Of a DNA stretch of 64,000 nucleotides, positions 15,442 to 24,086 are shown in pieces; within the stretch, counting starts at the first letter, position 1; every line of letters begins with the position of its first letter. The notes under the pieces are model-generated. The model ran no database searches. It was not told the DNA's origin and saw nothing but the letters and a program-made list of their open reading frames with translations. The translations under genes and the position numbers were made by a program. Source of the DNA: Sporosarcina sp. ANT_H38 (GTDB lineage Bacteria > Bacillota > Bacilli > Bacillales_A > Planococcaceae); contig NZ_VOBC01000001.1 in NCBI RefSeq assembly GCF_008369195.1, positions 186,001-250,000 of the forward strand, in the 5' to 3' direction.

Positions 15442-15621
15442 TCATTTTCGTTTCTTTTCATTGGGGTTCATTCGTTCTCGTATTGGTTTTAGGGAACTGA
15501 GTTCAGCAAACTCGCGAGCAATTTCTTCTCTCATGTCGCCCGGTTTGATTTTTTGGTTTTTCGGTGTTTGGGGTAATGAACGTGCATTATTTCCGCCAGT
15601 TTTATTGTCATCTCTTCCCAT
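15442..15621 (-). CDS. Small basic hydrophilic protein, YfhD-like
   Basis: A 59-residue minus-strand gene with an excellent site (AAAGGAG, 8 bases before ATG). It encodes MGRDDNKTGGNNARSLPQTP and ends NPNEKKRK. It is rich in Lys, Arg, Asn and Gln and has no hydrophobic core. The MGRD start and LPQTPKNQK motif resemble YfhD-type or other small spore-associated proteins of Bacillales, but the match is partial. Expression in the forespore is an inference. It is convergent with the PP2C operon and divergent from metA. Confidence 0.72.
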   Translation of the reverse strand: MGRDDNKTGGNNARSLPQTPKNQKIKPGDMREEIAREFAELSSLKPIRERMNPNEKKRK

Positions 15622-15760
15622 TTTAACAGCTCCTTTCTCTTTTTCAGTACCTCATTAATATGGCTCTCTAAAGGAATATTATTCAGTGATCTTCTTGTCG
15701 AATAAACGTGAAAATTAAAACAAAAATTTTAGTTTTTGTGGCTGCTGTAGAAAAAGACGG

Positions 15761-15788
15761 TTTACAACAGTGTTTTTAATAGTATAAT
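15761..15788 (+). promoter_or_regulatory. Promoter of the S-box/metA transcript
   Basis: TTTACA (15761-15766) and a perfect TATAAT (15783-15788) are separated by 16 bases, placing the transcript start about 10 bases before the riboswitch. Confidence 0.75.
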
Positions 15789-15804
15789 AGAAGCTAATTG
15801 AATA

Positions 15805-15912
15805 TTCTTATCAAGAGAAGCTGAGGGATATGGCCCTTTGAAGCTTCAGCAACCTCTGACATTGTCAGGAAGGTGCTACCTCCAACAAGATTTATTCTTG
15901 AGAGATAAGAAC
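15805..15912 (+). promoter_or_regulatory. SAM-I (S-box) riboswitch
   Basis: The aptamer shows the S-box order: the P1 arm TTCTTAT, then AAGAGAAGCTGAGGGA, GGCCC, GAAGCTTCAGCAACC, the GACATTGTCAGGAAGGTGC stretch with CTACCTCCAA, and the closing TGAGAGATAAGAA. The conserved GAGGGA and GCAACC kink-turn and pseudoknot elements are present. It should sense S-adenosylmethionine and turn off metA when SAM is plentiful. Confidence 0.95.
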
Positions 15913-15926
15913 AGAGAGCCCAAAAT

Positions 15927-15966
15927 AAACCCTCTTTTCTTGTCTTATAGAAAAGTGGGTTTTTTA
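15927..15966 (+). terminator. Riboswitch-controlled terminator
   Basis: AAACCCTCTTTTC pairs with GAAAAGTGGGTTT (one mismatch), followed by T residues. The loop segment TGTCTTAT (15941-15948) is complementary to ATAAGAACA at the 3' side of aptamer P1, giving the alternative antiterminator used when SAM is low. Confidence 0.88.
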
Positions 15967-16013
15967 TGTTGAATCATGTGATTAAAACCAAAGTGAAAAG
16001 GGAGAGACGACAG

Positions 16014-16922
16014 ATGCCGATCAACGTACCGAAACAATTGCCAGCAGGTGAACTATTGAAGAAGGAAAAAATATTCGTGATGGATGAGGAACGTGCAACA
16101 TCCCAAGATATACGTCCTATGAACATCGCAATCTTAAATTTGATGCCTGAAAAAGAAAGAACTGAGTTGCAGCTACTACGTTTATTAGGAAATACACCAC
16201 TACAAGTAAATGTTACATTTTTGAACACAGCCACACATGACTCGAAAAACGTAAGTAAAACGCATTTAAATGCATTTTATACGACATTTGAACAAGTGAA
16301 AAATCGTCGTTTCGATGGTTTGATCATTACGGGTGCTCCAATTGAGCATATGGAATTTGAAAATGTTAATTACTGGAGAGAAATAACAGACATTATGGAC
16401 TGGTCGAAAGAAAATGTGACTTCTGTTTTACATATTTGTTGGGGAGCGCAAGCGGCTCTTTATCACCATTATGGAATCGGGAAATTTGAATTGCCGAAAA
16501 AGTGCTCAGGCGTTTTTACACATCGACTATCGGACCCAACAATTAATCTTGCACGCGGCTTTAATGATGAATTTAAAGCACCGCATTCACGATATACATC
16601 CGTTTCAACTGCGGAAATAGAGAATGATCCCCGTCTACACTTGCTTGCTAAATCAGACGACGCAGGAGCATTCATCGTTATCTCTAAAGACGATAAACAT
16701 ATTATGATAACAGGTCATTTGGAATACGATGCGGATACGTTGGCGGAAGAATATGCACGTGATTTGCAAAAAGGAGTCGGTATTGATATCCCAGAAAATT
16801 ATTTTCCGAATGATGATCCAAGCAAAGAGCCGTTGAATACATGGCGTTCACACACACATCTACTCTTCTCCAACTGGCTTAATTATTATGTGTATCAAGA
16901 AACACCTTATGAATGGGAATAA
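16014..16922 (+). CDS. metA: Homoserine O-acyltransferase MetA, predicted acetyl-CoA specific
   Basis: 302 residues from ATG 16014, behind GGGAGA; the frame is open back to 15966, but [11 protein letters not shown] is the family N-terminus. Catalytic Cys142 lies in [15 protein letters not shown], and the His and Glu of the triad in MITGHLEYD. Position 111 is Glu ([10 protein letters not shown]), the residue associated with acetyl-CoA use in B. cereus MetA, whereas E. coli has Gly there. The product is therefore probably O-acetylhomoserine for methionine synthesis. It is regulated by the upstream SAM riboswitch. Confidence 0.93.
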   Translation: MPINVPKQLPAGELLKKEKIFVMDEERATSQDIRPMNIAILNLMPEKERTELQLLRLLGNTPLQVNVTFLNTATHDSKNVSKTHLNAFYTTFEQVKNRRFDGLIITGAPIEHMEFENVNYWREITDIMDWSKENVTSVLHICWGAQAALYHHYGIGKFELPKKCSGVFTHRLSDPTINLARGFNDEFKAPHSRYTSVSTAEIENDPRLHLLAKSDDAGAFIVISKDDKHIMITGHLEYDADTLAEEYARDLQKGVGIDIPENYFPNDDPSKEPLNTWRSHTHLLFSNWLNYYVYQETPYEWE

Positions 16923-17025
16923 CTACTCAATGACATATGTGTTAATTAACTAAAATTCGCTTGTAAATGACTGCTTACTTGAATCAATTTCATAATAGGA
17001 TTATTAAACGGGAAAAACGAACAAT

Positions 17026-17274
17026 GTTGATTTCCGCTTCAGATGGACGCTTTCCGCGGGCACGGCTTACATCCACTGCTCCCAACGCTTCGCTTTTGGT
17101 CGCAAAAGCCGTTCTACGTGACGTCTCTTCCTGCGGGGTCTTCAGCTCGCGCTGTTACCGAGGCTTACAGGATGTAGGTCATGCAACGGGGAGGGATTGG
17201 ACTCCATCCCTCCTTGTTGCCGCAGGACGCGGCGAACTTAGGTTGCCAAGTCGCCATCTTCCGCTACAATCAAC
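17026..17274 (+). repeat. GC-rich 249-bp repeat with inverted ends
   Basis: The ends GTTGATTTCCGCTTCAGATGG and CCATCTTCCGCTACAATCAAC are imperfect inverted repeats. The interior (GGACGCTTTCCGCGGGCACG, CTCTTCCTGCGGGGTCTTCA) is of a kind scattered through many Bacillaceae and Planococcaceae genomes. Its GC content is clearly above the flanks. The open frame within it is not a gene. Confidence 0.7.
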
Positions 17275-17459
17275 GAGAGTAGTCCGTAAAATTGACGGAC
17301 AATGAATTGGTAGATGAATTATTTCGTTCGTCTTTATACATAAAATAAGTAATTGTAAAATTGATTCACTTTTGCGGTAAAATACCAGACGACCTATGTA
17401 CAGGTGCTTCTGGAACACTTTGGATTGAACCACTACTGCACTATTATCGGGATTTCTTG

Positions 17460-17493
17460 CTGAGAAGGGATGCAACCCCTTCTCAGTTTTTTT
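17460..17493 (+). terminator. Terminator hairpin within repeat copy A
   Basis: CTGAGAAGGG (17460-17469) pairs perfectly with CCCTTCTCAG (17477-17486), followed by seven T. It occupies the same position as the 17-bp hairpin in copy B, but with a different stem sequence. Confidence 0.8.
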
Positions 17494-17754
17494 GATAAAC
17501 GTATGGTGGCCGATTTTCCGTCGCTCTCCAATGATACAATTTTGGCTGCTAAATCCATCTGTATATTATTTCCTTTTCGAATTTAAGGCAGTCACACTTT
17601 CTATATAGCGTCACACTGTTACTCGTCTGATCTTTGCTCAATCAAGCAAAATGCTTTTTTTATAGGTGCTTTATGTAAGAAAATCAACATACGTGACTCA
17701 ATGACCCTTTTGTCGTGATTTGCATAAGTTAATACGACAAGGGGGTTGAATGAG

Positions 17755-18513
17755 GTGGGATTGTTTATTAACAAAAATGGGCACCCGGATGTTTTTAAAA
17801 ATAATGCAGATATTTTAGGCTGGAATCAAGAACATTATAAAATAGATCCGGTAGCGGAATGGATGAAGGAACAGAGGGAAATGACTCATGCAGTTGGCGA
17901 TCAGTTCAATATCATGGAAACCTTACTAAAGCAACAGAAAAATGCACAATCCAATCAATTGAAGTCAATCCATAATCGTTTAAATGAAATAAAGGAAAGT
18001 GATTTCCGGCACGAGAAATTCGGAAACGATGTTATGGAGTCGTTAAAAAAAGTTGAAACAAAAAACAAATTGTTACAACGTACATTGATGCATGAGCAAA
18101 TAATAAATCGGGAATTAATCGGGAAAGTGAATGAGGTCAGCCAGTCAAATGAAGAAATTGTCAATCGCATGGAAACACTGACTTCTGCAGATGAGGAAAT
18201 CATGGTCAAAATGAATGAACAGTTAGATTATCAAAAGCTATTGTCCGAGCAAATATTGGAACAAAAAGATGTACAAAATGACATGCTTAGTAGATTGGAC
18301 AATCAAGAAGGGTTGCTGGGAAAAGTGATAAGGCAACTGGATTATCTACGCTCTGTCCTATTCGAGAGAACCAACTTTTTATCAGAGAAAATAGAAGGTG
18401 GATATAGCATTACGTCATCTTATATATCCAAGTTAATCGCCAGATCGGATCAAGGTTCGGCACGTTTTATGTTGAGTCAAAAGAAGGAAGAAAAAGGGGA
18501 GCACCTTGATTGA
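17755..18513 (+). CDS. Coiled-coil protein of unknown function
   Basis: 252 residues from GTG 17755, 9 bases after AAGGGGG (the TTG at 17746 is too close to that site). After a short head (GLFINKNGHPDVFKNNADIL) nearly the whole protein from residue about 40 to 215 is heptad-like and rich in Gln, Glu, Lys and Leu (for example NQLKSIHNRLNEIKES), predicting a long parallel coiled coil with no membrane segment. No enzyme motif is present. It could be a structural or spore-associated protein; this is not established. Confidence 0.75.
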   Translation: MGLFINKNGHPDVFKNNADILGWNQEHYKIDPVAEWMKEQREMTHAVGDQFNIMETLLKQQKNAQSNQLKSIHNRLNEIKESDFRHEKFGNDVMESLKKVETKNKLLQRTLMHEQIINRELIGKVNEVSQSNEEIVNRMETLTSADEEIMVKMNEQLDYQKLLSEQILEQKDVQNDMLSRLDNQEGLLGKVIRQLDYLRSVLFERTNFLSEKIEGGYSITSSYISKLIARSDQGSARFMLSQKKEEKGEHLD

Positions 18514-18693
18514 TGGGTATGGCTATTTAATGGTGAAAAACATCATTACAATTAAGCGGGCTTCAAGTACAAGTCATGTACTTAGGGCCAACTTAATTGT
18601 CTTTTCAGTTATGGGCTTAGGAGTTCGGCACATATTCGCCCACCTTGAATAGAATGTTAAGGACACCGCAATAATTGAATTGGAGGAGATTGA

Positions 18694-18942
18694 GTGACGA
18701 ATCAAAATCAAAATCAACATTGGCATGAACATTATCAGAACCCACAATACCGGAGGATTACGATAAATCAAGCAATGGCAATTGCATTGGAACGTGTACC
18801 TGGTCAGGTTGTAAAAGCGGAATTAGATTACGACGACGGAATGTTAGTGTATGAAATTGACATAAGAACGGCAGATGGTTATAAGTATGAAGTGAAAATT
18901 GATGCGAATACAGGTGCAATCCTCAGAGTAAAACTAGATTAA
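18694..18942 (+). CDS. PepSY domain protein
   Basis: 82 residues starting at GTG behind GGAGGAG. A polar, His/Asn/Gln-rich head of about 20 residues is followed by one PepSY module: ITINQAMAIALERVPGQVVK, AELDYDDGMLVYEIDI and DGYKYEVKIDANTGAILRV. PepSY modules often inhibit or chaperone peptidases, as in YpeB. This one has no signal peptide and may be cytoplasmic or in the spore. A clean terminator follows. Confidence 0.82.
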   Translation: MTNQNQNQHWHEHYQNPQYRRITINQAMAIALERVPGQVVKAELDYDDGMLVYEIDIRTADGYKYEVKIDANTGAILRVKLD

Positions 18943-18956
18943 GGAAACAATATGTG

Positions 18957-18999
18957 AAAAGCCACGAATGGAAATCGATTCCATTCGTGGCTTTTCATT
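18957..18999 (+). terminator. Intrinsic terminator after the PepSY gene
   Basis: AAAAGCCACGAATGGAA pairs with TTCCATTCGTGGCTTTT around ATCGA, with T-rich sequence following. Confidence 0.85.
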
Positions 19000-19022
19000 T
19001 CTTAGATGTCTTGGAAATAACG

Positions 19023-19128
19023 TCTAGAGTTCAGAACCTAGCCCCTTGAATCGCTTCTGGCCTGTAGTTTAATGCTAAGAGTGCAGGCCACCAGCGCTTA
19101 TCGGGGCTGAACAGGCGCTTGCGCTTTT
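19023..19128 (+). repeat. Bacillales-type dispersed intergenic repeat
   Basis: CCTAGCCCCTTGAATCGCTT, an internal imperfect hairpin (GGCCTGTAG...GTGCAGGCC), CAGCGCTTATCGGGGCTGA and CAGGCGCTTGCGCTTTT follow the plan of a repeat common between genes in Bacillales. A related copy lies at 26829-26938. Confidence 0.6.
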
Positions 19129-19181
19129 GTTCATGAAATTGATTAGAGGCCTTTTGCTAATGTGAAAACACGAGTTTGTTA

Positions 19182-19448
19182 TTACTTTCCAAGGCCTTCG
19201 GATTCCATAATTGAATCGACTTTTGCAATTGCATCGGTTTCATCTTCACCATCCGCCGCAATCGTAATGATAGTGCCTGAAGCTACTCCAAGTGACATAA
19301 CACCTAAAATGGATTTCAGGTTGACTTTTTTACCTACGTATTCCAGTGTAATATCCGATTTGAAAGAACTGACAGCACTAACGAGAGCGGATGTTGGGCG
19401 AGCGTGTAAGCCTGCAGTTCCTAAAATTGTGTATTGTTTTTCTATCAA
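19182..19448 (-). CDS. HPr family phosphocarrier protein
   Basis: 88 residues on the minus strand from a TTG, with AGGAGG 8 bases upstream. The active-site loop is GLHARP with His15, the EI-phosphorylated residue, and the regulatory site is KSILGVMSLGV with Ser46, the HPr kinase target. Both key residues are present, so it should work in PTS phosphotransfer and in CcpA-type catabolite control. No ptsI follows; it is divergent from fruR-fruK-fruA, suggesting service to the fructose PTS. Whether it is the only HPr cannot be told here. Confidence 0.9.
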   Translation of the reverse strand: MIEKQYTILGTAGLHARPTSALVSAVSSFKSDITLEYVGKKVNLKSILGVMSLGVASGTIITIAADGEDETDAIAKVDSIMESEGLGK

Positions 19449-19581
19449 TGTATATTCCTCCTAATTGTTTGTTTCATTTTCTACATTATGAACGATAATG
19501 ACTGAATGTGGATGATTTGGATTGATTGTGAATAGAATTTAGAGTAATATGAGTTTACAGCTAATTAGAGGTGGTGTTCAT

Positions 19582-20334
19582 ATGTTGACAAATGAACGAT
19601 ATGAATTAATTTTGAATTTATTGGCGGAGAAAAAAACCGTTAAAATTCAAGAGTTGGTTGACGCGACATCCGCGTCAGAGTCGACTATTCGTAGGGATTT
19701 AAACGATCTCGAAGATCTTAACAAATTGGATCGTATCCATGGAGGCGCTACCATTAGTGAGCGCATAACGAAAGAACTTAGTATTTTGGACAAGTCATCC
19801 AAAAACCTTCAAGAGAAAATTCAACTTGCCAGTTATGCTGCCTCTTTTGTGCAAGAAGGGGATTGTATTTTTCTTGATGCAGGAACTACGACTTTGCAGA
19901 TAATTCCCTATTTAAAAGATAAAAAAGTGACAGTTGTCACGAATGGATTGACACATGTCGATTTATTGATGGAAAACGAAATAACGACTTACTTGACGGG
20001 TGGCTATATAAAGTCCCGCACACGTGCACTCGTTGGACCCCAAACAATACAAACACTTGGCGATTATCAGTTTGACAAATGCTTTCTTGGCGTCAATGGT
20101 TTCCATTTGGAAATCGGGTATACAACGCCAGATCCAGAAGAAGCCGCTGTTAAAAGGCTAGCTTCTACACTCTCGAGAAAAACGTATGTCGTAGCGGATC
20201 AATCGAAATATAACAAAGCCAGTTTTGCTACTATTATGGCACTTGATAAAGCCGTATTAATTGTAAGTAACTTCGAAAAACAAGCTATCAACTTATTGGA
20301 GCAAAAGACGACAGTAAAGGTGGACAAATCATGA
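19582..20334 (+). CDS. fruR: DeoR family transcriptional regulator of the fructose operon
   Basis: 250 residues from ATG 19582 behind AGAGGTGGT. The N-terminal helix-turn-helix (residues 1-57: NERYELILNLLAEKKTVKIQ and SASESTIRRDLNDLE) is followed by the DeoR effector domain with IFLDAGTTTLQIIPYL, VVTNGLTHVD and FLGVNG. It begins the fru operon, overlapping fruK by four bases. By family analogy it represses the operon and is released by fructose 1-phosphate. Confidence 0.9.
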   Translation: MLTNERYELILNLLAEKKTVKIQELVDATSASESTIRRDLNDLEDLNKLDRIHGGATISERITKELSILDKSSKNLQEKIQLASYAASFVQEGDCIFLDAGTTTLQIIPYLKDKKVTVVTNGLTHVDLLMENEITTYLTGGYIKSRTRALVGPQTIQTLGDYQFDKCFLGVNGFHLEIGYTTPDPEEAAVKRLASTLSRKTYVVADQSKYNKASFATIMALDKAVLIVSNFEKQAINLLEQKTTVKVDKS

Positions 20335-21254
20335 TTTATACGTGCACAATCACACCCTCGCTTGATTATACTACCTATTTACCCGAATTCAGAAGCGGTA
20401 AACTGAACCGTTCTAAAGAAGTATATTACTATCCCGGAGGAAAAGGAATTAACGTGTCCCGAGTGTTACGTCGATTAGAGGTTGACAATATCGCTTTAGG
20501 TTTTGTAGGTGGGTTCACAGGTAATTATATTCAACAATCGTTACATCAAGAAGGAGTTTATACAGACTTTATAAGAACTGAAGAAATTACGCGTATTAAT
20601 GTGAAAATCAAAGCCGATGAAGAAACTGAGTTAAATGGACCTGGACCTAACATCACAATGGGGCAGCAACAGCAAATGATAGCGAAAGTGCAGGAAATGA
20701 AAAAAGGTGATTGGTTCGTTCTTGCGGGTCGTCTTCCTGACTCAATAGCGAAAAGTTTTTTCACGGATATCGCAACACTCTGTAATGATAATGGTATTCA
20801 TTTTGTCCTTGATACATCTGGCCCCGCTTTAAAAGGCTTGATCGACATGAAGCCTTTTCTTATTAAACCTAACGAGCAAGAGCTTGGTGAATTGTTCGAT
20901 ACAGTAATTGAAAACAAACAGCAAGCACAGCATTATGCCAAGAAACTTGTTGAAAAAGGCGTCGAACATGTCATTGTTTCGATGGGCGGGGAAGGAGCAC
21001 TGCTTGTTACGAAAGAGGTTGCTGTTTTTGCGAAAGCGCCAAAAGGGAAAGTTGTGAATACAGTAGGAGCTGGTGATTCACTCGTATCCGGGTTTCTTGC
21101 ATCCTTCACGAGAGATTGTGATCCGGTCAAGGCATTCCGGTTGGGTGTTGCAAGCGGAAGTGCAACCGCTTTTAGAGTGGATCTTTGTGAAAAAAAAGAT
21201 GTACTAGAACTGCTGGACCAAGTGTTGATTAGTTCATTAGATAAGGGGATGTGA
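20331..21254 (+). CDS. fruK: 1-phosphofructokinase
   Basis: 307 residues of the PfkB/ribokinase fold. YYPGGKGINVSRVLRRLE is the substrate signature, and VVNTVGAGDSLVSGFLASF is the C-terminal signature with the catalytic Asp and anion hole. It converts fructose 1-phosphate to fructose 1,6-bisphosphate with ATP. The ATGA overlap with fruR and the one-base gap to fruA indicate a tight operon. Confidence 0.93.
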   Translation: MIYTCTITPSLDYTTYLPEFRSGKLNRSKEVYYYPGGKGINVSRVLRRLEVDNIALGFVGGFTGNYIQQSLHQEGVYTDFIRTEEITRINVKIKADEETELNGPGPNITMGQQQQMIAKVQEMKKGDWFVLAGRLPDSIAKSFFTDIATLCNDNGIHFVLDTSGPALKGLIDMKPFLIKPNEQELGELFDTVIENKQQAQHYAKKLVEKGVEHVIVSMGGEGALLVTKEVAVFAKAPKGKVVNTVGAGDSLVSGFLASFTRDCDPVKAFRLGVASGSATAFRVDLCEKKDVLELLDQVLISSLDKGM

Positions 21255-21255
21255 A

Positions 21256-23172
21256 ATGATGAAAATCACACAATTATTAACTGAAGCTACAATCATTTTG
21301 GATGTGAAAGCAACATCAAAACAAGATGTACTGACAGAACTGATCAATCAGTTCGATCGTGCAGGAAATTTGAATGATAAAGAGGTATTTACAAAGGATA
21401 TTTTGACCCGAGAAGAGCAGAGTACGACAGGAATCGGAGATGGAATTGCGATTCCACATGCGAAATCAGCTGCGGTGAAGATGCCTGGAATCGCATTCGG
21501 ACGATCTTTACCAGGTATCGACTACGCATCGCTGGACGGTCAGCCTGCTCATCTGTTTTTCATGATTGCGGCGAGCAAAGGAGCAAATAACGACCATTTG
21601 GAAGCGTTATCAAGACTAGCTACATTTTTGATGGATTCGAATTTTAGAGAGAAAGTTCTAAGTGCTACGTCAAAAACTGAAATTCTACAAGCGGTCAATG
21701 ACAAGGAGATCGAGTTAGAAGGACCGGAAGAGGATGATGAATCACAATTAGGTCTTTCACCTACATCGAAAATACTCGCGGTTACTGCGTGTCCAACAGG
21801 GATTGCGCATACATACATGGCGGCACAAAAACTGACTGATAAAGCGAAAGAAATGGGGATTTTACTAAAAGTGGAAACAAATGGTTCATCCGGCGTGAAA
21901 AACCGTTTAACAGACGAGGATATTGCGAATGCGGATACCATTATTGTTGCTGCAGATACTAAAGTGGAAATGGCACGGTTTACCGGTAAGCCGGTCATAC
22001 AGACTAAAGTGGGCAAGGCGATTTATGAAACAGAAGCCTTGCTAAATCGTGCAATCATCAAAGATGCTCCGATTTACAAACATGATTTGTCTAAAGATGA
22101 TAGTGACACATCCGAAACCAAAAGCGGTTTTTATAAACACTTAATGAATGGCGTATCCAATATGCTACCGTTTGTTGTCGGTGGTGGAATTTTAATTGCG
22201 CTATCATTCTTCTGGGGTATTAATTCGAGTGACCCGAATAGTGCGGATTACAATGCATTCGCTGCAATGCTAAATACAATCGGTGGTGGAAATGCATTCT
22301 TCTTGATGGTTCCTGTATTGGCAGGATTCATTGCGTCGAGTATCGCAGACCGCCCTGGATTTGCCCCTGGTATGGTTGGAGGGTTAATTGCAATTACGGT
22401 TACGGGTGTTGATAGTGTCAGTGGTGGCTCCGGATTCCTAGGTGGAATCATTGCCGGCTTCCTAGCAGGGTATGTAACGGTTCTCGTTAAAAAAGTGTTT
22501 GCGGCACTACCAGATGCGCTTGAAGGATTGAAACCAGTATTGTTTTATCCCGTGTTCAGTATTGCAATTACTGGGCTCATCATGATGATGCTGAATCCTC
22601 CTTTGACTAAATTATATACAGGCATGTCAACATTTTTAGAAGGCATTGGTGGGACAAACCAAGTGTTGGTTGGTATTTTATTGGGCGCGATGATGGCAAT
22701 TGATATGGGTGGTCCAATTAATAAAGCAGCATACACTTTTGGAATTGCAATGCTTGATGCACAAAACTTTGGTTTCATTGCAACGGTCATGGCAGCCGGA
22801 ATGGTGCCGCCGCTCGGTATGGCAATTGCAACAACATTGTTTAAAAAACGTTTCACAAAACATGAGCGAGAAGCGGGGAAAACAGCTTACGTCCTTGGGG
22901 CTTGCTTTATAACGGAAGGTGTCATCCCGTTTGCTGCGGCGGACCCGGCCAGAGTTATTCCAGCATCCGTAGTTGGAGCTGCATTGACTGGTGGGCTGAC
23001 AATGCTTTTTGATATCAGTTTACGTGCACCGCATGGCGGCGTTTTCGTTATGGGACTTGTTGATGGCGGCATTGGAAAAGTGTTGCTGTATGCATTAGCA
23101 ATAGCTGCTGGTGCCGTGGTTACAGGTTTACTCGCGGGAATATTGAAGAAGAACAAAATGCAGGTGATATAA
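21256..23172 (+). CDS. fruA: PTS fructose transporter, EIIABC
   Basis: 638 residues. Residues about 1-150 are EIIA, with the phosphorylated His68 in GIAIPHAKS. Residues about 172-270 are EIIB, with Cys179 in TACPTGIAHTYMAA. Residues about 285-635 are EIIC, with eight or more membrane helices and the IDMGGPINKAAYTFG and APHGGVFV motifs. It takes up fructose as fructose 1-phosphate. The domain order A-B-C matches Bacillus FruA. It is the last gene of the fru operon and is followed by a terminator. Confidence 0.95.
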   Translation: MMKITQLLTEATIILDVKATSKQDVLTELINQFDRAGNLNDKEVFTKDILTREEQSTTGIGDGIAIPHAKSAAVKMPGIAFGRSLPGIDYASLDGQPAHLFFMIAASKGANNDHLEALSRLATFLMDSNFREKVLSATSKTEILQAVNDKEIELEGPEEDDESQLGLSPTSKILAVTACPTGIAHTYMAAQKLTDKAKEMGILLKVETNGSSGVKNRLTDEDIANADTIIVAADTKVEMARFTGKPVIQTKVGKAIYETEALLNRAIIKDAPIYKHDLSKDDSDTSETKSGFYKHLMNGVSNMLPFVVGGGILIALSFFWGINSSDPNSADYNAFAAMLNTIGGGNAFFLMVPVLAGFIASSIADRPGFAPGMVGGLIAITVTGVDSVSGGSGFLGGIIAGFLAGYVTVLVKKVFAALPDALEGLKPVLFYPVFSIAITGLIMMMLNPPLTKLYTGMSTFLEGIGGTNQVLVGILLGAMMAIDMGGPINKAAYTFGIAMLDAQNFGFIATVMAAGMVPPLGMAIATTLFKKRFTKHEREAGKTAYVLGACFITEGVIPFAAADPARVIPASVVGAALTGGLTMLFDISLRAPHGGVFVMGLVDGGIGKVLLYALAIAAGAVVTGLLAGILKKNKMQVI

Positions 23173-23178
23173 AAATGG

Positions 23179-23230
23179 AGAGAGCTTTCCGGAAAGTCAT
23201 TTGAACATGACAATTTGAGGGGCTCTCTTT
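23179..23230 (+). terminator. Terminator of the fru operon
   Basis: AGAGAGCTTTCC near 23179 pairs with GGGGCTCTCT near 23218 through a loop that can form its own short stem, followed by TTTTA. Confidence 0.6.
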
Positions 23231-23314
23231 TATTAATTAAACGATCACTAAGTTAATTATATGTATAAGCTCTAAAATTTGGTGGAACACTTCCTGTAAA
23301 GTGGAGGTGTGAAT

Positions 23315-24025
23315 TTGGAGGAATTTTTAAAAGTAGACTTCTGGGAAATGATAATGAGGACAACATTCGCATTTCTTGTTCTTCTCATCCTTGCGCGGTT
23401 TATGGGAAAAAAACAAATCTCCCAGCTAACATTTTTCCATTATGTAACGGGTATCACAATTGGTTCTATCGCTGCAGATATCGCCGGAGAATCCAGAACG
23501 CCATTTTTGAATGGAATCATAGCAATGATTTGGTGGGCGGTATTGACAGTGTTAATGAGTTACATAGCATTTAAATCCAAAAAGGCGCGGATTATTCTCG
23601 ATGATCAGCCTACTATCGTTGTGTTTGAAGGGAAAATAGTTGAAGCTTCTTTGAAAAAGCTGCGTCTCCATCTGAATGATTTAAGCATGATGCTACGTGA
23701 ACAAAGTATTTTTTCAATTAAGGACGTCCATTATGCGATACTGGAAACAAACGGGCAGTTAAGCGTCTTAAAAAAAGCGGGACAAGAAGCTGCAACGAAA
23801 AAAGATGTAAATGCTCCTGCACCAGTGCCTAAATGTATACCGACAGAAGTAATAGCAGAAGGAAAAATTACGGTTAGGAATTTAACAGAGTTAAACTTAA
23901 CGGAAGAATGGTTATACGAACAATTGAAAAAGCAGGGTATCGGCAATGCAGAACATATATTTTATGCTGAAGTTCAAACAGATGGAAGTCTTCACGTAGA
24001 TATGAAGTCTGAGGGTGGAAAATAA
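23315..24025 (+). CDS. DUF421 family membrane protein (YetF-like)
   Basis: About 236 residues. TTG at 23315 lies 7 bases after GGAGG, whereas GTG at 23309 touches that site. Three N-terminal membrane helices (residues about 12-85) include LARFMGKKQISQLTFFHYVTG and GITIGSIAAD, both diagnostic of DUF421. Two cytoplasmic YetF-type domains follow, with the RIILDDQPTIVVFEGKIVE and LREQSIFSIKDVHYAILETN motifs. B. subtilis relatives YetF, YrbG and YkjA belong to this family. It is followed by a bidirectional terminator. Confidence 0.88.
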   Translation: MEEFLKVDFWEMIMRTTFAFLVLLILARFMGKKQISQLTFFHYVTGITIGSIAADIAGESRTPFLNGIIAMIWWAVLTVLMSYIAFKSKKARIILDDQPTIVVFEGKIVEASLKKLRLHLNDLSMMLREQSIFSIKDVHYAILETNGQLSVLKKAGQEAATKKDVNAPAPVPKCIPTEVIAEGKITVRNLTELNLTEEWLYEQLKKQGIGNAEHIFYAEVQTDGSLHVDMKSEGGK

Positions 24026-24029
24026 GGTG

Positions 24030-24066
24030 AAACGTCGCGAAAAGGTTAAAACTTTTCGCGACGTTT
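24030..24066 (+). terminator. Bidirectional terminator between convergent genes
   Basis: AAACGTCGCGAAAAG (24030-24044) pairs perfectly with CTTTTCGCGACGTTT (24052-24066), followed by T residues. It serves the DUF421 gene on the plus strand and the malic enzyme on the minus strand. Confidence 0.85.
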
Positions 24067-24086
24067 TTTAATGGGATGTTCTAGGT

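Larger units (their letters stand above)
16933..17695 (+). mobile_element. MITE-like dispersed repeat, copy A, interrupted by another repeat
   Basis: The left edge GTTAATTAACTAAAATT matches the left end of the copy at 26330-26803. The right half (CACTACTGCACTATTATCGG, GATTTCTTGCTG, TTTTGGCTGCT, TCACACTTTCTATATAGC) matches it segment by segment, and the end ATCAACATACGTGA resembles that copy's inverted terminus. A separate GC-rich repeat (17026-17274) is inserted in the left part, and about 105 bases of the middle are missing. There is no convincing coding sequence. Confidence 0.65.

Noticed and set aside
16967..17305. Open frame of about 112 codons on the plus strand
   Set aside because: It runs through the GC-rich repeat with inverted ends, has no ribosome binding site and encodes a basic low-complexity sequence typical of repeat DNA.
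21549..22016. Long minus-strand frame of 155 codons inside fruA
   Set aside because: It is antisense to a certain gene and arises from its codon bias. It has no family resemblance or start signals.
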